DNA of 64,000 bases from Aequorivita sp. UBA3180 (GCA_002364215.1 DEXQ01000008.1:63468-127467); one strand, 5' to 3'. Numbered from the stretch's first letter, positions 22,464 through 31,512 are shown. Notes: generated by a model from the sequence alone, not told the origin. Numbers and translations: made by a program.

Positions 22464-24914
22464 TTGTATTTCATAGACGTAATCCTTCCCATTCCATTAA
22501 AGCAAGCCTTCACCTATGGTGTGAATAAAGATGAAGCTGCTTTTTTAAAGCAGGGTATGCGCGTGGCCGTACCTTTTGGAAAGTCAAAGGTTTACACGGG
22601 CATCGTTTATCAGGTACACGACCAACCACCCGTAGGTTACGAAACAAAATCCATAGACCATATTTTGGATGAGGAACCCATTATCACCCAACTTCAATTG
22701 AAACATTGGGAATGGCTGGCCGCATATTATATGTGTTCTTTAGGAGAAGTAATTAAAGCGGCTCTGCCCAGTGCATTTCTTTTAGAGAGTGAAACCATTA
22801 TCAAACTTTCATCTCGAAATTTCCAGGATGAGGAATCGTTGACCGATGACGAGTTCGTTTTATACGAAGCCTTGCAGCACCAATCATCGCTTCATATAAA
22901 TGATGCACGTTCCATTTTGGATAGGAAGAATATTGTTTCAGTTATCCAAAATTTACTAGATAAAAATATTATCGAGGTCGAAGAAACGGTTTATGAGCAA
23001 TACGTCCCCAAGATGAAGCGCTACATAAAACTTGCCCCTAAATATACTTCCGAAGAAAAATTGCGCGAGCTTTTAGACTCACTCACCCGTGCGCACAAAC
23101 AGCGGCAGGTGCTTATGCATCTTTTTATGCTGAATACGCAAGTCAAAAAACCAATCAGCAGTGTAGCGCTACAAAAGAAGAGTGAAGCATCCGCCGCTAC
23201 ACTAAAGGCTTTGATAGATAAAGGTATCTTGGAGGAATATTATATTCAGCACGATCGTGTGGAATTTTCCGGCGAAGCTTCTTCTGAAATAAAGTTGTTG
23301 AGTGAGCAACAAACAAAGGCATATCAAGAAATTAAAACAGCGTTCAAAACAAATGATGTAGTATTGCTTCATGGCGTTACCTCAAGTGGAAAAACGGAAA
23401 TCTATGTGCGCCTTATCGAAGAGGTTATAGCCGCCGGAAAGCAAGTGCTTTATATGCTCCCCGAAATTGCTTTAACTACACAACTTATTACACGACTTCA
23501 AAAATATTTTGGTGAAAAGATTTCAGTATTCCATTCTAAATTTTCAGTGAATGAAAGGGTTGAGGTTTGGAACAATGTGCTTTCAGCAAAACAAAAAGCG
23601 CAAGTTGTTATTGGCGCGCGCTCTTCCTTATTTCTTCCTTTTAAAAATTTGGGGCTTGTTATTGTGGATGAGGAACACGAACCTTCTTTCAAACAATACA
23701 GCCCTGCACCGCGCTACAATGCCCGCGACAGTGCAATTGTCTTGGCTAATCTTCAAAAAGCCCAACTTTTGATGGGTTCCGCCACGCCCTCTTTGGAAAG
23801 TTACCACAACGCAAAATCTGGAAAATTTGGATTGGTGACTTTAAAAAAACGCTTCGGAAATGTGTTGATGCCGGATATTGAGTTGGTCGATATCAAGGAA
23901 AAAACCCGTAAGAAACAAATGACGGGCCATTTCAGTGACCGGCTTTTGGAAGAAATGCGCGAGGTTTTAAAAAATGGCGAGCAGGTCATTCTTTTTCAAA
24001 ACAGAAGAGGGTTTTCGCCCGTTGTGGAATGTACCACCTGCGGAATCTCACCACAATGTCCCAATTGTGATGTGAGCCTAACATTTCACCAGTATAAAAA
24101 CCAGTTACGTTGCCATTACTGCGGCTATCATATGGCGATGATGAAAAGCTGCATTGCCTGCGGTAGCGAAACACTGGACACTAAAGGTTTTGGAACCGAA
24201 CAGATTGAAGCCGAATTAAAAACACTGTTTCCTAACCATAAAGTGGCGCGGATGGACCAGGACACAACCAAGGGAAAGCATGCCTATTCCAAATTGATTG
24301 AAGCTTTGGAAAACGAGGAAATTGATATTTTGGTAGGCACACAAATGCTTGCCAAGGGCTTGGATTTTAGAAACATAAGTTTGGTAGGGGTAATGAATGC
24401 AGATAATCTTTTGAACTTTCCAGATTTTCGTGCGCACGAACGCAGTTTTCAGTTGCTACAACAAGTTTCGGGCAGGGCAGGGCGTACCCAAAAACGCGGC
24501 AAGGTTTTGATACAAACATATAATCCGTACCATCAAATATTAAAACAAGTAAGCGTTAACGATTATGAAGCGATGTACAAGGAGCAGCTGGAAGAACGCT
24601 ACAATTATAAATACCCTCCTTTTTACCGAACCATTAAAATAGTTTTTAAGGATAAGAACTTAGCGCGTGTACAGAAAGCGTCACTATGGTTTGGCCAAGC
24701 TTTGGAATTGCAGTTTAAAGAAAATATACTGGGGCCAGAGCCACCGCCAGTGGGAAGAATAAAGAATAAGTATATCATGAATATACTTGTGAAAATTCCT
24801 AAAAACCAATCTTTGGAAAAGACGAAAAAATATATTGATAACGTACAGCGAAGCTTTAATTCTATTAAAGAATTTTCAAGCGTTCGCGTAAATATAGATG
24901 TGGATAATTATTAA
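22464..24914 (+). CDS. priA: Primosomal protein N' (replication restart helicase)
   Basis: An 816-residue superfamily 2 helicase that recognises stalled forks and loads the replisome. The N-terminal DNA-binding domain begins YFIDVILPIPLKQAFTYGV. Walker A LLHGVTSSGKTEIY is near residue 298, DEEH near 404 and GSATPSLESY near 436. Eight cysteines forming two zinc sites are in CTTCGISPQCPNCD and CHYCGYHMAMMKSCIACG (about 525-572). QVSGRAGR is near 670. The start is a TTG at 22464; no upstream ATG exists before the repeat. The stop shares TTAA with the convergent LytTR gene. Confidence 0.96.
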   Translation: MYFIDVILPIPLKQAFTYGVNKDEAAFLKQGMRVAVPFGKSKVYTGIVYQVHDQPPVGYETKSIDHILDEEPIITQLQLKHWEWLAAYYMCSLGEVIKAALPSAFLLESETIIKLSSRNFQDEESLTDDEFVLYEALQHQSSLHINDARSILDRKNIVSVIQNLLDKNIIEVEETVYEQYVPKMKRYIKLAPKYTSEEKLRELLDSLTRAHKQRQVLMHLFMLNTQVKKPISSVALQKKSEASAATLKALIDKGILEEYYIQHDRVEFSGEASSEIKLLSEQQTKAYQEIKTAFKTNDVVLLHGVTSSGKTEIYVRLIEEVIAAGKQVLYMLPEIALTTQLITRLQKYFGEKISVFHSKFSVNERVEVWNNVLSAKQKAQVVIGARSSLFLPFKNLGLVIVDEEHEPSFKQYSPAPRYNARDSAIVLANLQKAQLLMGSATPSLESYHNAKSGKFGLVTLKKRFGNVLMPDIELVDIKEKTRKKQMTGHFSDRLLEEMREVLKNGEQVILFQNRRGFSPVVECTTCGISPQCPNCDVSLTFHQYKNQLRCHYCGYHMAMMKSCIACGSETLDTKGFGTEQIEAELKTLFPNHKVARMDQDTTKGKHAYSKLIEALENEEIDILVGTQMLAKGLDFRNISLVGVMNADNLLNFPDFRAHERSFQLLQQVSGRAGRTQKRGKVLIQTYNPYHQILKQVSVNDYEAMYKEQLEERYNYKYPPFYRTIKIVFKDKNLARVQKASLWFGQALELQFKENILGPEPPPVGRIKNKYIMNILVKIPKNQSLEKTKKYIDNVQRSFNSIKEFSSVRVNIDVDNY

Positions 24915-25648
24915 GCGTTCTGGGTTGCTGCCAGTGCCTCTACAAGATCAGATTTTCTATTTCGGCTCAACGGCAATTGGTCTTTCTCCAGTTCAATTGT
25001 TTTGCTGTTGTAACGTTGCACCTTGTCTAAATTCACAATATAAGACTTATGTATTCTTAAGAAGCGTTCTTTAGGAAGAAGCGCCTGAAAAGCCTTCATT
25101 GTTGAAAGAACCACAAGTGATTCGTGCTCGGTTACAAGCTTCACATAATCACCTAAAGCCTCAATATAACGTAATTCATTAAGAAAAACTTTTCGCTTTT
25201 TTAGGTTGCTTTTTACAAAGATGAAATCTTCATCATCAAAGCCTTCCTCATGCTTAAGTTTATAATTGGTAATTGCTTTGTGAACGGCATTTAAAAATCT
25301 GTCCTTGGCAATAGGCTTCCGAAGATAATCAACGGCATCATAGTCAAATGCTTTAAAAGCATACTTGGTTTTTCCTGTAACAAAAATGACTTGGGGTTTT
25401 CTCTGGATATCATCTAAAAGATCAAATCCAGAAAGAATGGGCATTTCTATATCTAGAAAGATGAGGTCAATTTCATTGGAAGCGAGACCCATTTTGGCCT
25501 CAATTGCATTTTTATACTCCCCAACAAGCTCAAGTGAGGGGTGCATTTGGATAAGCTTTACAATGGAAAGCCGCTGCAGTGTAGAATCATCTACAATTGC
25601 GCATTTAAGTATTGTTTTCTCCACAATAGTAGGTTTTGCGTAAGGCAA
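24911..25648 (-). CDS. LytTR-type response regulator
   Basis: A 245-residue two-domain regulator. The receiver domain (about 14-125) has the acidic pair VDD near 19-20, phosphoacceptor Asp in LIFLDIEMP near 65, Thr in FVTGKTKYAFKAFD and Lys in YLRKPI. The C-terminal LytTR DNA-binding domain (about 145-240) shows RYIEALGDYVKLV and FLRIHKSYIVNLDKVQRYN. Such regulators usually pair with a LytS-type histidine kinase, but none is next to it here. Its stop overlaps the priA stop in a shared TTAA. Confidence 0.94.
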   Translation of the reverse strand: MPYAKPTIVEKTILKCAIVDDSTLQRLSIVKLIQMHPSLELVGEYKNAIEAKMGLASNEIDLIFLDIEMPILSGFDLLDDIQRKPQVIFVTGKTKYAFKAFDYDAVDYLRKPIAKDRFLNAVHKAITNYKLKHEEGFDDEDFIFVKSNLKKRKVFLNELRYIEALGDYVKLVTEHESLVVLSTMKAFQALLPKERFLRIHKSYIVNLDKVQRYNSKTIELEKDQLPLSRNRKSDLVEALAATQNA

Positions 25649-25751
25649 TAATATGCAAATAATCGATGAAATGCAACTTTTTTTGATTTTAATCGAAAAA
25701 ATTGCGCACTTCGTCTAAAATTGATTTTTCTGAAGACATTTCAAAATAAGG

Positions 25752-25782
25752 TTTGATTATACCAAATAAAGTATTATTTTTG
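25752..25782 (+). promoter_or_regulatory. Promoter of rpsF operon (TTTG-N19-TATTTTTG)
   Basis: -33 box TTTG at 25752-25755 and -7 box TATTTTTG at 25775-25782, 19 bases apart; a full match to the Bacteroidota housekeeping promoter. It puts the transcript start near 25789, about 50 bases before the rpsF ATG. Confidence 0.8.
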
Positions 25783-25836
25783 CACCCTCTTTGGCAGAAA
25801 GCCAAGGTTTTAAACATTAATTTTAATAGATTTTTT

Positions 25837-26175
25837 ATGAATCATTACGAAACTGTTTTCATCTTAAATCCCGTTTTATCTGAAGACCAGATAAAGGAAA
25901 CAGTAAAGAAATACGAAGATCTTCTTGTTTCTAAAGGTGCTGAGATGATATCCAAAGAAAATTGGGGCTTGAAAAAACTTGCTTACCCAATCCAGAACAA
26001 AAAAAGTGGGTTTTATCACCTTTTTGAATTCACCGTTGACGGTGAAGTAGTTCACGAACTTGAAACTGAATTTAAAAGGGACGAACGTTTTATGCGTTAC
26101 CTTACAGTGAGCCTTGACAAGCACGCAATTGCTTGGGCAGAAAAAAGAAGAAACCGCAATAAAAAATCAGCTTAA
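25837..26175 (+). CDS. rpsF: 30S ribosomal protein S6
   Basis: A 112-residue ribosomal protein binding the 16S rRNA central domain next to S18. It starts MNHYETVFILNP, the standard S6 start; the frame is open further upstream but that part contains the promoter, so the ATG at 25837 is the right one. Other S6 features are WGLKKLAYPIQNKKSGFYHLF and the final helix region ERFMRYLTVSLDKHA. First gene of rpsF-rpsR-rplI. Confidence 0.97.
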   Translation: MNHYETVFILNPVLSEDQIKETVKKYEDLLVSKGAEMISKENWGLKKLAYPIQNKKSGFYHLFEFTVDGEVVHELETEFKRDERFMRYLTVSLDKHAIAWAEKRRNRNKKSA

Positions 26176-26178
26176 ATT

Positions 26179-26475
26179 ATGGCTACATTACAACAACAAG
26201 CAAAAGGAAAAAAAGACGGAGAGATAAGATATCTTACCCCGCTTAACATAGAGACCAACAAAACTAAAAAATACTGTCGTTTCAAAAGATCGGGTATTAA
26301 GTATGTTGACTATAAAGATCCAGATTTCTTATTGAAATTTGTGAACGAACAAGGTAAAATCCTTCCAAGAAGACTTACCGGAACTTCATTAAAGTATCAG
26401 CGCAAAGTGGCAGTTGCCGTAAAAAGAGCGCGCCATTTGGCACTTATGCCTTACGTAGCCGATTTATTAAAATAA
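26179..26475 (+). CDS. rpsR: 30S ribosomal protein S18
   Basis: A 98-residue protein with the S18 core: KKYCRFKRSGIKYVDYKDPD, then GKILPRRLTGTSLKYQRKV and VAVKRARHLALMPYV. The N-terminal 20 residues (QQQAKGKKDGEIRYLTP) are the extended Bacteroidota form. It follows rpsF by 3 bases and precedes rplI by 16. Confidence 0.98.
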   Translation: MATLQQQAKGKKDGEIRYLTPLNIETNKTKKYCRFKRSGIKYVDYKDPDFLLKFVNEQGKILPRRLTGTSLKYQRKVAVAVKRARHLALMPYVADLLK

Positions 26476-26491
26476 AAAACCAGAGAACATT

Positions 26492-27037
26492 ATGGAACTT
26501 ATATTAAAAAAAGACGTAGAAAATCTGGGATTTACAGATGATGTGGTAACCGTAAAGAACGGTTACGGAAGAAACTTTTTGATTCCACAGGGGCACGCAG
26601 TACTTGCTACTCCTTCGGCTAAAAAAGTATTGGCTGAAACTTTGAAACAACGCGCTTTTAAAGAAAAGAAAGTGGTTGACGAAGCTAAAACCCAGGCAGA
26701 GAAACTTAACGGTCTTGAAATTAAAATTACCGCCAAAACTGGCGAGGGCGATAAGTTGTTTGGTTCTGTTACAAATGCAGATCTTGCAGATGCTCTTGAA
26801 AAAGAAGGTGTGTCTATTGATAAAAAGTACATCACTATTGCTGGTGGCGCCATTAAGCGTACCGGTCCTTACGATGCTACTATCCGTTTTCATAGAGATG
26901 TGATAAGCAACTTCACTTTTGAAGTGATTGCTGAAGCTAAACCGGCAACAAAATCAAAACCAGAAGCTAAGCCTAAGGCAGAAGCTAAAGCTGAAGAGAC
27001 TACCTCTGAAGAAGCAAATTCGGAAGAAGTAAACTAA
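26492..27037 (+). CDS. rplI: 50S ribosomal protein L9
   Basis: A 181-residue protein. The N-terminal rRNA-binding domain (MELILKKDVENLGFTDDVVTV, here given as LILKKDVENLGFTDD, and GYGRNFLIPQGHAV) is followed by the long connecting helix and C-terminal domain (GDKLFGSVTNADLADALEKE). Residues about 150-181 are an added Lys/Ala/Glu/Pro-rich tail (AKPKAEAKAEETTSEEANS), longer than the typical ~150-residue L9, and probably disordered. Last gene of the ribosomal operon; terminator at 27061. Confidence 0.97.
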   Translation: MELILKKDVENLGFTDDVVTVKNGYGRNFLIPQGHAVLATPSAKKVLAETLKQRAFKEKKVVDEAKTQAEKLNGLEIKITAKTGEGDKLFGSVTNADLADALEKEGVSIDKKYITIAGGAIKRTGPYDATIRFHRDVISNFTFEVIAEAKPATKSKPEAKPKAEAKAEETTSEEANSEEVN

Positions 27038-27060
27038 ATAACACGATTAATTGTTTTAAG

Positions 27061-27095
27061 ACCTTTCCCGTTTTCGGGGAAGGTTTTATTTTTTT
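27061..27095 (+). terminator. Rho-independent terminator behind rplI
   Basis: Stem ACCTTTCCCG / CGGGGAAGGT (one G-T pair), loop TTTT, then TTTATTTTTTT. Confidence 0.9.
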
Positions 27096-27103
27096 ACAAA
27101 CTT

Positions 27104-27577
27104 ATGAAGTACACCAGATTAACAAAAGAACAATTTGAGGAACTGCACCAGGAATTCATTAATTTTTTGGCCACACAGTCCATTACCGCTGATGAATGGA
27201 AAACACTTAAAACTGAAAAACCGGAAGTTGCAGAACAGGAGCTCGATATTTTCAGTGATCTAATTTGGGAAGGAGTATTAAATAAGGTGAAGTATTTGGA
27301 ACACATTTCACCAACACAATTAATGCTTTTTCATATTTCTGAAGCATTTATGGAACTGATAGCCATAAAGATTGATGATGAAAATATAGACATTACAACA
27401 GATTATGGTTACAAGTGGCTGCAACAAAATCTTCATGATGATTCGGTAAATCTATATACTTCCACAAAAGCAATCACTGATGATCGCAACAAAGATATTT
27501 TTGTTTTGATAAAACAAGGTTCGGTAATAACCAAAGGAGAGCTTTATACGTATTTCAGCGACTTGTTAAGCGAATAA
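27104..27577 (+). CDS. DUF6495 family protein
   Basis: A 157-residue soluble protein, conserved in flavobacteria as DUF6495: MKYTRLTKEQFEELHQEFI at the start, then SITADEWKTLKTEKP, DLIWEGVLNKVKYLEHISP and a C-terminal TKGELYTYFSDLL. No signal peptide, cysteine or catalytic motif stands out. The function is unknown. It starts only 9 bases after the rplI terminator, so some read-through or a promoter overlapping the terminator is implied. Confidence 0.85.
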   Translation: MKYTRLTKEQFEELHQEFINFLATQSITADEWKTLKTEKPEVAEQELDIFSDLIWEGVLNKVKYLEHISPTQLMLFHISEAFMELIAIKIDDENIDITTDYGYKWLQQNLHDDSVNLYTSTKAITDDRNKDIFVLIKQGSVITKGELYTYFSDLLSE

Positions 27578-27657
27578 TTAAAAGCACCGGTTAAAATTTC
27601 TCAAATCCAAAATTGAATATGATTGGGATTTGGAATTGTTAGTTGTAATTTTCTCTA

Positions 27658-28899
27658 TTATTCATAACGCAAACTTTCAATAGGATCCAACCGCGCCGCT
27701 TTTGAAGCAGGATAGGAACCGGCAATTATTGCAACAATAAAAGTGATGATGGTTGCCCAGATGATCGCGGCCCAGGGTAGCGTAAAGTCAAACTTAAAGA
27801 TTTTGGCAAACGCAAAGCCGGTTAAAATTCCCAGGATAATCCCCAAAACACTTCCGAATTGTCCAATAACTATGGTCTCCATAAAAAATTGGGTAGAGAT
27901 TGTGGAGCGTTTCGCGCCCATTGCTTTTCGCACACCAATCTCCCGTGTACGTTCGGTTACCGAAACCAGCATAATATTCATAAGCGCTATGGAAGAGCCC
28001 AAAATGGTAATGATACTGATTATCCACGCTGCGGCTTCCAAATAACCCGTAATCATTGCGATGCGGTTTATTAAATCGTCACTGCGTTCAATACCGAAAT
28101 TGTTTTCTTCCACAGGATTTAAGCCTCTAATATTTCTAAAAGTAATGATAGCTTCGTCCTGTGCGGCTTCCATCATTTGTTTGTCATCCACTTTTACACT
28201 TAAATTGTAATTAATATTGGGTTGTGTAAAAATGCCACGAGCAACCTGAACAGGGATCAAAACCTTTAAATCCTGATTGTTCCCAAAAGTGGATCCCTTG
28301 GATTCCAACAAACCAATAACCTTAAATTTCACCCCGCGAATACTGATGGTTTTATTGATTGGGTCTTCATCTTCAAAAAGATTTTTTACAAAATCAGAGC
28401 CTATTAAACACACCTTGTTGTTATTCTGTACATCAAAAATGGTGAAATTTCTTCCTTTATCAATTTCGGTTCCCGTGTTTTCCAAATAGTTTTCATTCAC
28501 GCCATAAACCTGTACTTCCGGATCGGTTTTTTCAGAACCGTATTTTACTTCGGCGGTGGATGTGCCCTGAAATGAAAGGGACGTTTGTGTGTACGGAAAT
28601 TCATATTTATCAATAAATTCACGTACATTATTGTAGCTAATTATTGGATTGACTTTCTCTCTTTCTCCACTTCTATTTGACTGAACGGTAAATTCGTATT
28701 GCTGAATATTAAAAGTATTGGCGCCCATTGAGGCAAAATTGCCCGAAATAGTGTTTTCCAGCGCCGTCACAGCGCTCAAAATGCCAACGAGTGCCCATAT
28801 GCCAATTCCAATAATAACAATGGTAAGAATGGTCCTTAGGAGTTGGCTTTTAATGGAATCCAGCGCAATTCGAACATTTTCCCGGAAAAGTGAAAACAT
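27658..28899 (-). CDS. MacB-like ABC transporter permease
   Basis: A 413-residue membrane protein of the MacB/LolC/FtsX superfamily. Membrane helix 1 is near residues 20-48 (LLRTILTIVIIGIGIWALVG); a periplasmic MacB core domain occupies about 50-275. Three C-terminal helices follow, with the FtsX signature (ITILGSSIALMNIMLVSVTE, REIGVRKAMGAKRSTI) and the ending SYPASKAARLDPIESLRYE. Such permeases use a separate ATPase to drive lipoprotein release or efflux through mechanotransmission; no ATPase gene is adjacent. Confidence 0.94.
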   Translation of the reverse strand: MFSLFRENVRIALDSIKSQLLRTILTIVIIGIGIWALVGILSAVTALENTISGNFASMGANTFNIQQYEFTVQSNRSGEREKVNPIISYNNVREFIDKYEFPYTQTSLSFQGTSTAEVKYGSEKTDPEVQVYGVNENYLENTGTEIDKGRNFTIFDVQNNNKVCLIGSDFVKNLFEDEDPINKTISIRGVKFKVIGLLESKGSTFGNNQDLKVLIPVQVARGIFTQPNINYNLSVKVDDKQMMEAAQDEAIITFRNIRGLNPVEENNFGIERSDDLINRIAMITGYLEAAAWIISIITILGSSIALMNIMLVSVTERTREIGVRKAMGAKRSTISTQFFMETIVIGQFGSVLGIILGILTGFAFAKIFKFDFTLPWAAIIWATIITFIVAIIAGSYPASKAARLDPIESLRYE

Positions 28900-29058
28900 A
28901 TTTTTAGTTTGTGTTAACCGTTAGACTGTAAAGGGGCAATAAAGTTACAGAATAACAGTGAGGCAAATAATTTTTTCCGCCAATCTTATTGTGGCAAACT
29001 TCATTATTATTTAGGATATTTGCCAAGCAGAATATAAAAAATCAAAAGCTCACAGATT

Positions 29059-30432
29059 TTGTCAAAAAAACCATCCATCCCAAAAGGAACGCGCGATTTC
29101 AACCCAGAGGAAGTTACGCGCCGCAATTATATTTTCAATGTAATCAAAGAATCCTTTTCGCTCTATGGTTTTCAACCTATTGAAACGCCCTCTTTTGAAA
29201 ACAGCGAGACTTTGATGGGGAAATATGGCGAAGAGGGCGATCGGTTGATTTTTAAGATTTTGAACAGTGGGGATTTTCTTTCCAAAGTAGACGATAAACT
29301 ATATTCTGAAAAGGACAGCAATAAAATAACTACAAAAATTTCTGAAAAAGCGCTTCGTTACGACCTCACAGTGCCTTTTGCGCGTTACGTTGTGCAACAC
29401 CAAAACGAAATTACCTTTCCTTTCAAACGCTATCAGATACAACCCGTTTGGAGGGCAGACAGACCACAAAAAGGCCGTTTCCGTGAGTTTTTTCAGTGCG
29501 ATGCCGATGTTGTGGGCTCTACTTCGCTTTGGCAGGAAGTAGAATTTGTGCAATTGTACGATGCCGTTTTTAGCAAACTCGGTTTAAAGGGCGTAACCAT
29601 AAAAATCAACAACCGAAAAATATTGAGCGGGATTGCCGAAACCATCGGCGCCGAAGATAAATTGATTGACTTTACGGTTGCTTTGGATAAACTCGATAAA
29701 ATAGGGGAGGAAGGCGTAAAAAAGGAAATGCGCGAAAAAGGTATTTCAGATGAAGCACTCCAAAAGCTGCAACCACTGTTCTCCTTTAAAGGCAGCAATG
29801 TAGAAAAATTGAACTCCCTAAAAGGTTTGCTCGATGGCTCTCAATTAGGGATGAAAGGCGTAACAGAGTTGGAGTTTATTACAGAAAATATTGAAACACT
29901 CGGATTGCAAACGGCTTCGTTGCAAATTGACGTTACCCTTGCACGTGGCTTAAATTATTACACGGGTGCTATTTTTGAAGTCGCGGCTCCTGCCGAAGTA
30001 AGTATGGGCAGCATTGGCGGTGGTGGAAGGTACGATGACCTAACGGGAATTTTTGGAATGCCGAATATTAGCGGTGTTGGTATTTCTTTCGGATTGGACC
30101 GTATTTATTTGGTTCTTGAGGAACTGAATCTTTTCCCCAAAACGGTTTCAGAAAACAGTAAGGCGCTTTTTATAAATTTTGGAGATAAGGAAGCGCTGTA
30201 TGCAATGGAAGCGATAACAAATTTGCGCAACGCAGGGATAAAGGCTGAATTGTATCCCGATGATACTAAGATGGGCAAGCAAATGGGCTATGCGGACAAA
30301 CGGAATATTCCTTTTACGGTATTGGCAGGCGAAAAGGAAATGGAAGCACAACAATACACACTTAAGGACATGAAAAGTGGTGCGCAATCATCCGTGAGCT
30401 ATTCAGAATTGGAAAAAATGCTGGCCCAATAA
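29059..30432 (+). CDS. hisS: Histidyl-tRNA synthetase
   Basis: A 457-residue class II aminoacyl-tRNA synthetase. Motifs: PSIPKGTRDFNPEEV at the start, motif 1 near FQPIETPSFENSE, motif 2 in FKRYQIQPVWRADRPQKGRFREFFQCD (seen as VWRADRPQKGRFREF), the histidine-specific LARGLNYYTGAIFE near 294 and motif 3 GVGISFGLDRIYLVL. A C-terminal anticodon-binding domain covers about 365-457. The start is TTG at 29059, giving the standard MSKKPSIPKGTRDF beginning; no nearby ATG fits. Confidence 0.97.
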   Translation: MSKKPSIPKGTRDFNPEEVTRRNYIFNVIKESFSLYGFQPIETPSFENSETLMGKYGEEGDRLIFKILNSGDFLSKVDDKLYSEKDSNKITTKISEKALRYDLTVPFARYVVQHQNEITFPFKRYQIQPVWRADRPQKGRFREFFQCDADVVGSTSLWQEVEFVQLYDAVFSKLGLKGVTIKINNRKILSGIAETIGAEDKLIDFTVALDKLDKIGEEGVKKEMREKGISDEALQKLQPLFSFKGSNVEKLNSLKGLLDGSQLGMKGVTELEFITENIETLGLQTASLQIDVTLARGLNYYTGAIFEVAAPAEVSMGSIGGGGRYDDLTGIFGMPNISGVGISFGLDRIYLVLEELNLFPKTVSENSKALFINFGDKEALYAMEAITNLRNAGIKAELYPDDTKMGKQMGYADKRNIPFTVLAGEKEMEAQQYTLKDMKSGAQSSVSYSELEKMLAQ

Positions 30433-30446
30433 AGTTTCAATTATTT

Positions 30447-30590
30447 TCAAACAAAATTTATTCGAGCTTCATTTTCTGAATACTCCTGTTTGCGTTTTTC
30501 CATTATTTTTTGCTCAGCTTCCCGTTGGGCCGCTTCAGAAAGCATACCGGAAATACGCAGTTTAGTAAGGTTGGTCATTGTTTGTTTCAT
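30447..30590 (-). CDS. Small 47-residue protein, translationally coupled
   Basis: ATG at 30590 to TGA at 30447 encodes 47 residues: MKQTMTNLTKLRIS, then an Ala/Glu/Lys/Gln-rich helix (SEAAQREAEQKIMEKRKQ). Its ATG overlaps the stop of the upstream membrane protein gene (ATGA), which argues for real translation. Strongly amphipathic and charged, with no cysteine or signal peptide. I do not know a family. It is the third gene of the 31262-30447 cluster and faces hisS, with 14 bases between the stop codons. Confidence 0.55.
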   Translation of the reverse strand: MKQTMTNLTKLRISGMLSEAAQREAEQKIMEKRKQEYSENEARINFV

Positions 30591-31186
30591 TCATCCCCAA
30601 TTTCGTTAATAATCTTTTCATAGGAAATAACATAGTCAATCTGTTTTTCCTCTGAAACGTGTTTGCGGGGAGTTTCAAGAATTATAAAGTCGAAAAGTTT
30701 TGATATTATTTTTTTGAGGCGTTGTTCTGTAGTAAATATAGCCCGGTGTAAAAAATGAGCGGCAAAAGTAAGGGCAACTGAAAGTATAAATAGAGAGATA
30801 AAATATATAGAGGTGGAAAAATCTGTTAATGGAACCAAGGTGTAAATTATAAAAAATATTCCAACGAAAAGAAATGAATGGCTTATAAAAATTAAAAACA
30901 TTCTAAATTCCAAAACTTGTTGAGCGACAAATTTTAAAAGTAATCCAGAACAGATTGCCATAAGTGGAAGGCTCAAAGAATACATAAAAGAGGACATGTA
31001 TGAAAATCCAAATATGCCCTCTCTATCATTAAAAATATAAAAGATGTGTAAGAACGGTGATAGCACCGCTACAATTGCAAGAAAAATTAAGTAAAAACTT
31101 ATTTTAGTCTTCTTGATTATCAGGAATCCCGTTACAGTTTCGGTCTCCTGGCGGACATATTTTGACTTTGTCGATTTGTTGCTCAT
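30587..31186 (-). CDS. Membrane protein of unknown function
   Basis: Up to 199 residues with four hydrophobic segments (about 29-52, 66-86, 95-117 and 125-150 in this numbering) and a cytoplasmic tail that begins HRAIFTTEQRLKKIISKLFD. No domain is recognised; the arrangement of four helices plus a helical tail recalls sensor-protein N-termini without the kinase. If it starts at the ATG at 31186, its first 28 codons overlap the preceding 52-residue lipoprotein gene in another frame. A later start would need a non-ATG codon. Confidence 0.6.
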   Translation of the reverse strand: MSNKSTKSKYVRQETETVTGFLIIKKTKISFYLIFLAIVAVLSPFLHIFYIFNDREGIFGFSYMSSFMYSLSLPLMAICSGLLLKFVAQQVLEFRMFLIFISHSFLFVGIFFIIYTLVPLTDFSTSIYFISLFILSVALTFAAHFLHRAIFTTEQRLKKIISKLFDFIILETPRKHVSEEKQIDYVISYEKIINEIGDE

Positions 31187-31262
31187 CGCTAATTTGGTTT
31201 TCTGGGGTACAGCTAAAAGCTAGACCTGCTAGCATTACTAATGCAAATAAATAATTTTTCAT
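31104..31262 (-). CDS. Small lipoprotein, 52 residues
   Basis: ATG at 31262 to TAA at 31104. Signal peptide with lipobox LAFSC (Cys 18), then a short polar mature peptide: TPENQISDEQQIDKVKIC, then PPGDRNCNGIPDNQED. Three cysteines (one lipidated, two that may form a disulfide), and an Asp/Asn-rich end. It is the first gene of a three-gene minus-strand cluster and overlaps the next gene by 83 bases in another frame. The function is unknown. Confidence 0.7.
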   Translation of the reverse strand: MKNYLFALVMLAGLAFSCTPENQISDEQQIDKVKICPPGDRNCNGIPDNQED

Positions 31263-31474
31263 AATAATAGGTTTTAAAAGTTCAAGAGTAAAATTAAACG
31301 TTTAATCTACCTATATAAAGCTGTTGCTCAATTATTTATTAACTAGATTTTAACAAATGTAAGAATAATGGGCATATACCCAAGAAATTTTCGACCAACG
31401 GAAGATTTTTTCGTTTTAGAAAGACATTTCTTGCAGAAGTAGCATTGATTATTTTTCCTGTATAAAGGTATCAA

Positions 31475-31512
31475 AGAAAAAAATCCCCTTGGAATTAACC
31501 TTGGGGATTTTT
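31475..31512 (-). terminator. Terminator behind the tRNA gene
   Basis: Arms AAAAATCCCC / GGGGATTTTT enclosing a further GG/CC pair, then a T-run on the minus strand. It begins 2 bases after the tRNA end. Confidence 0.88.

Noticed and set aside
25753..25836. Longer N-terminus for S6
   Set aside because: It includes the promoter boxes; standard S6 starts at MNHYETVF.
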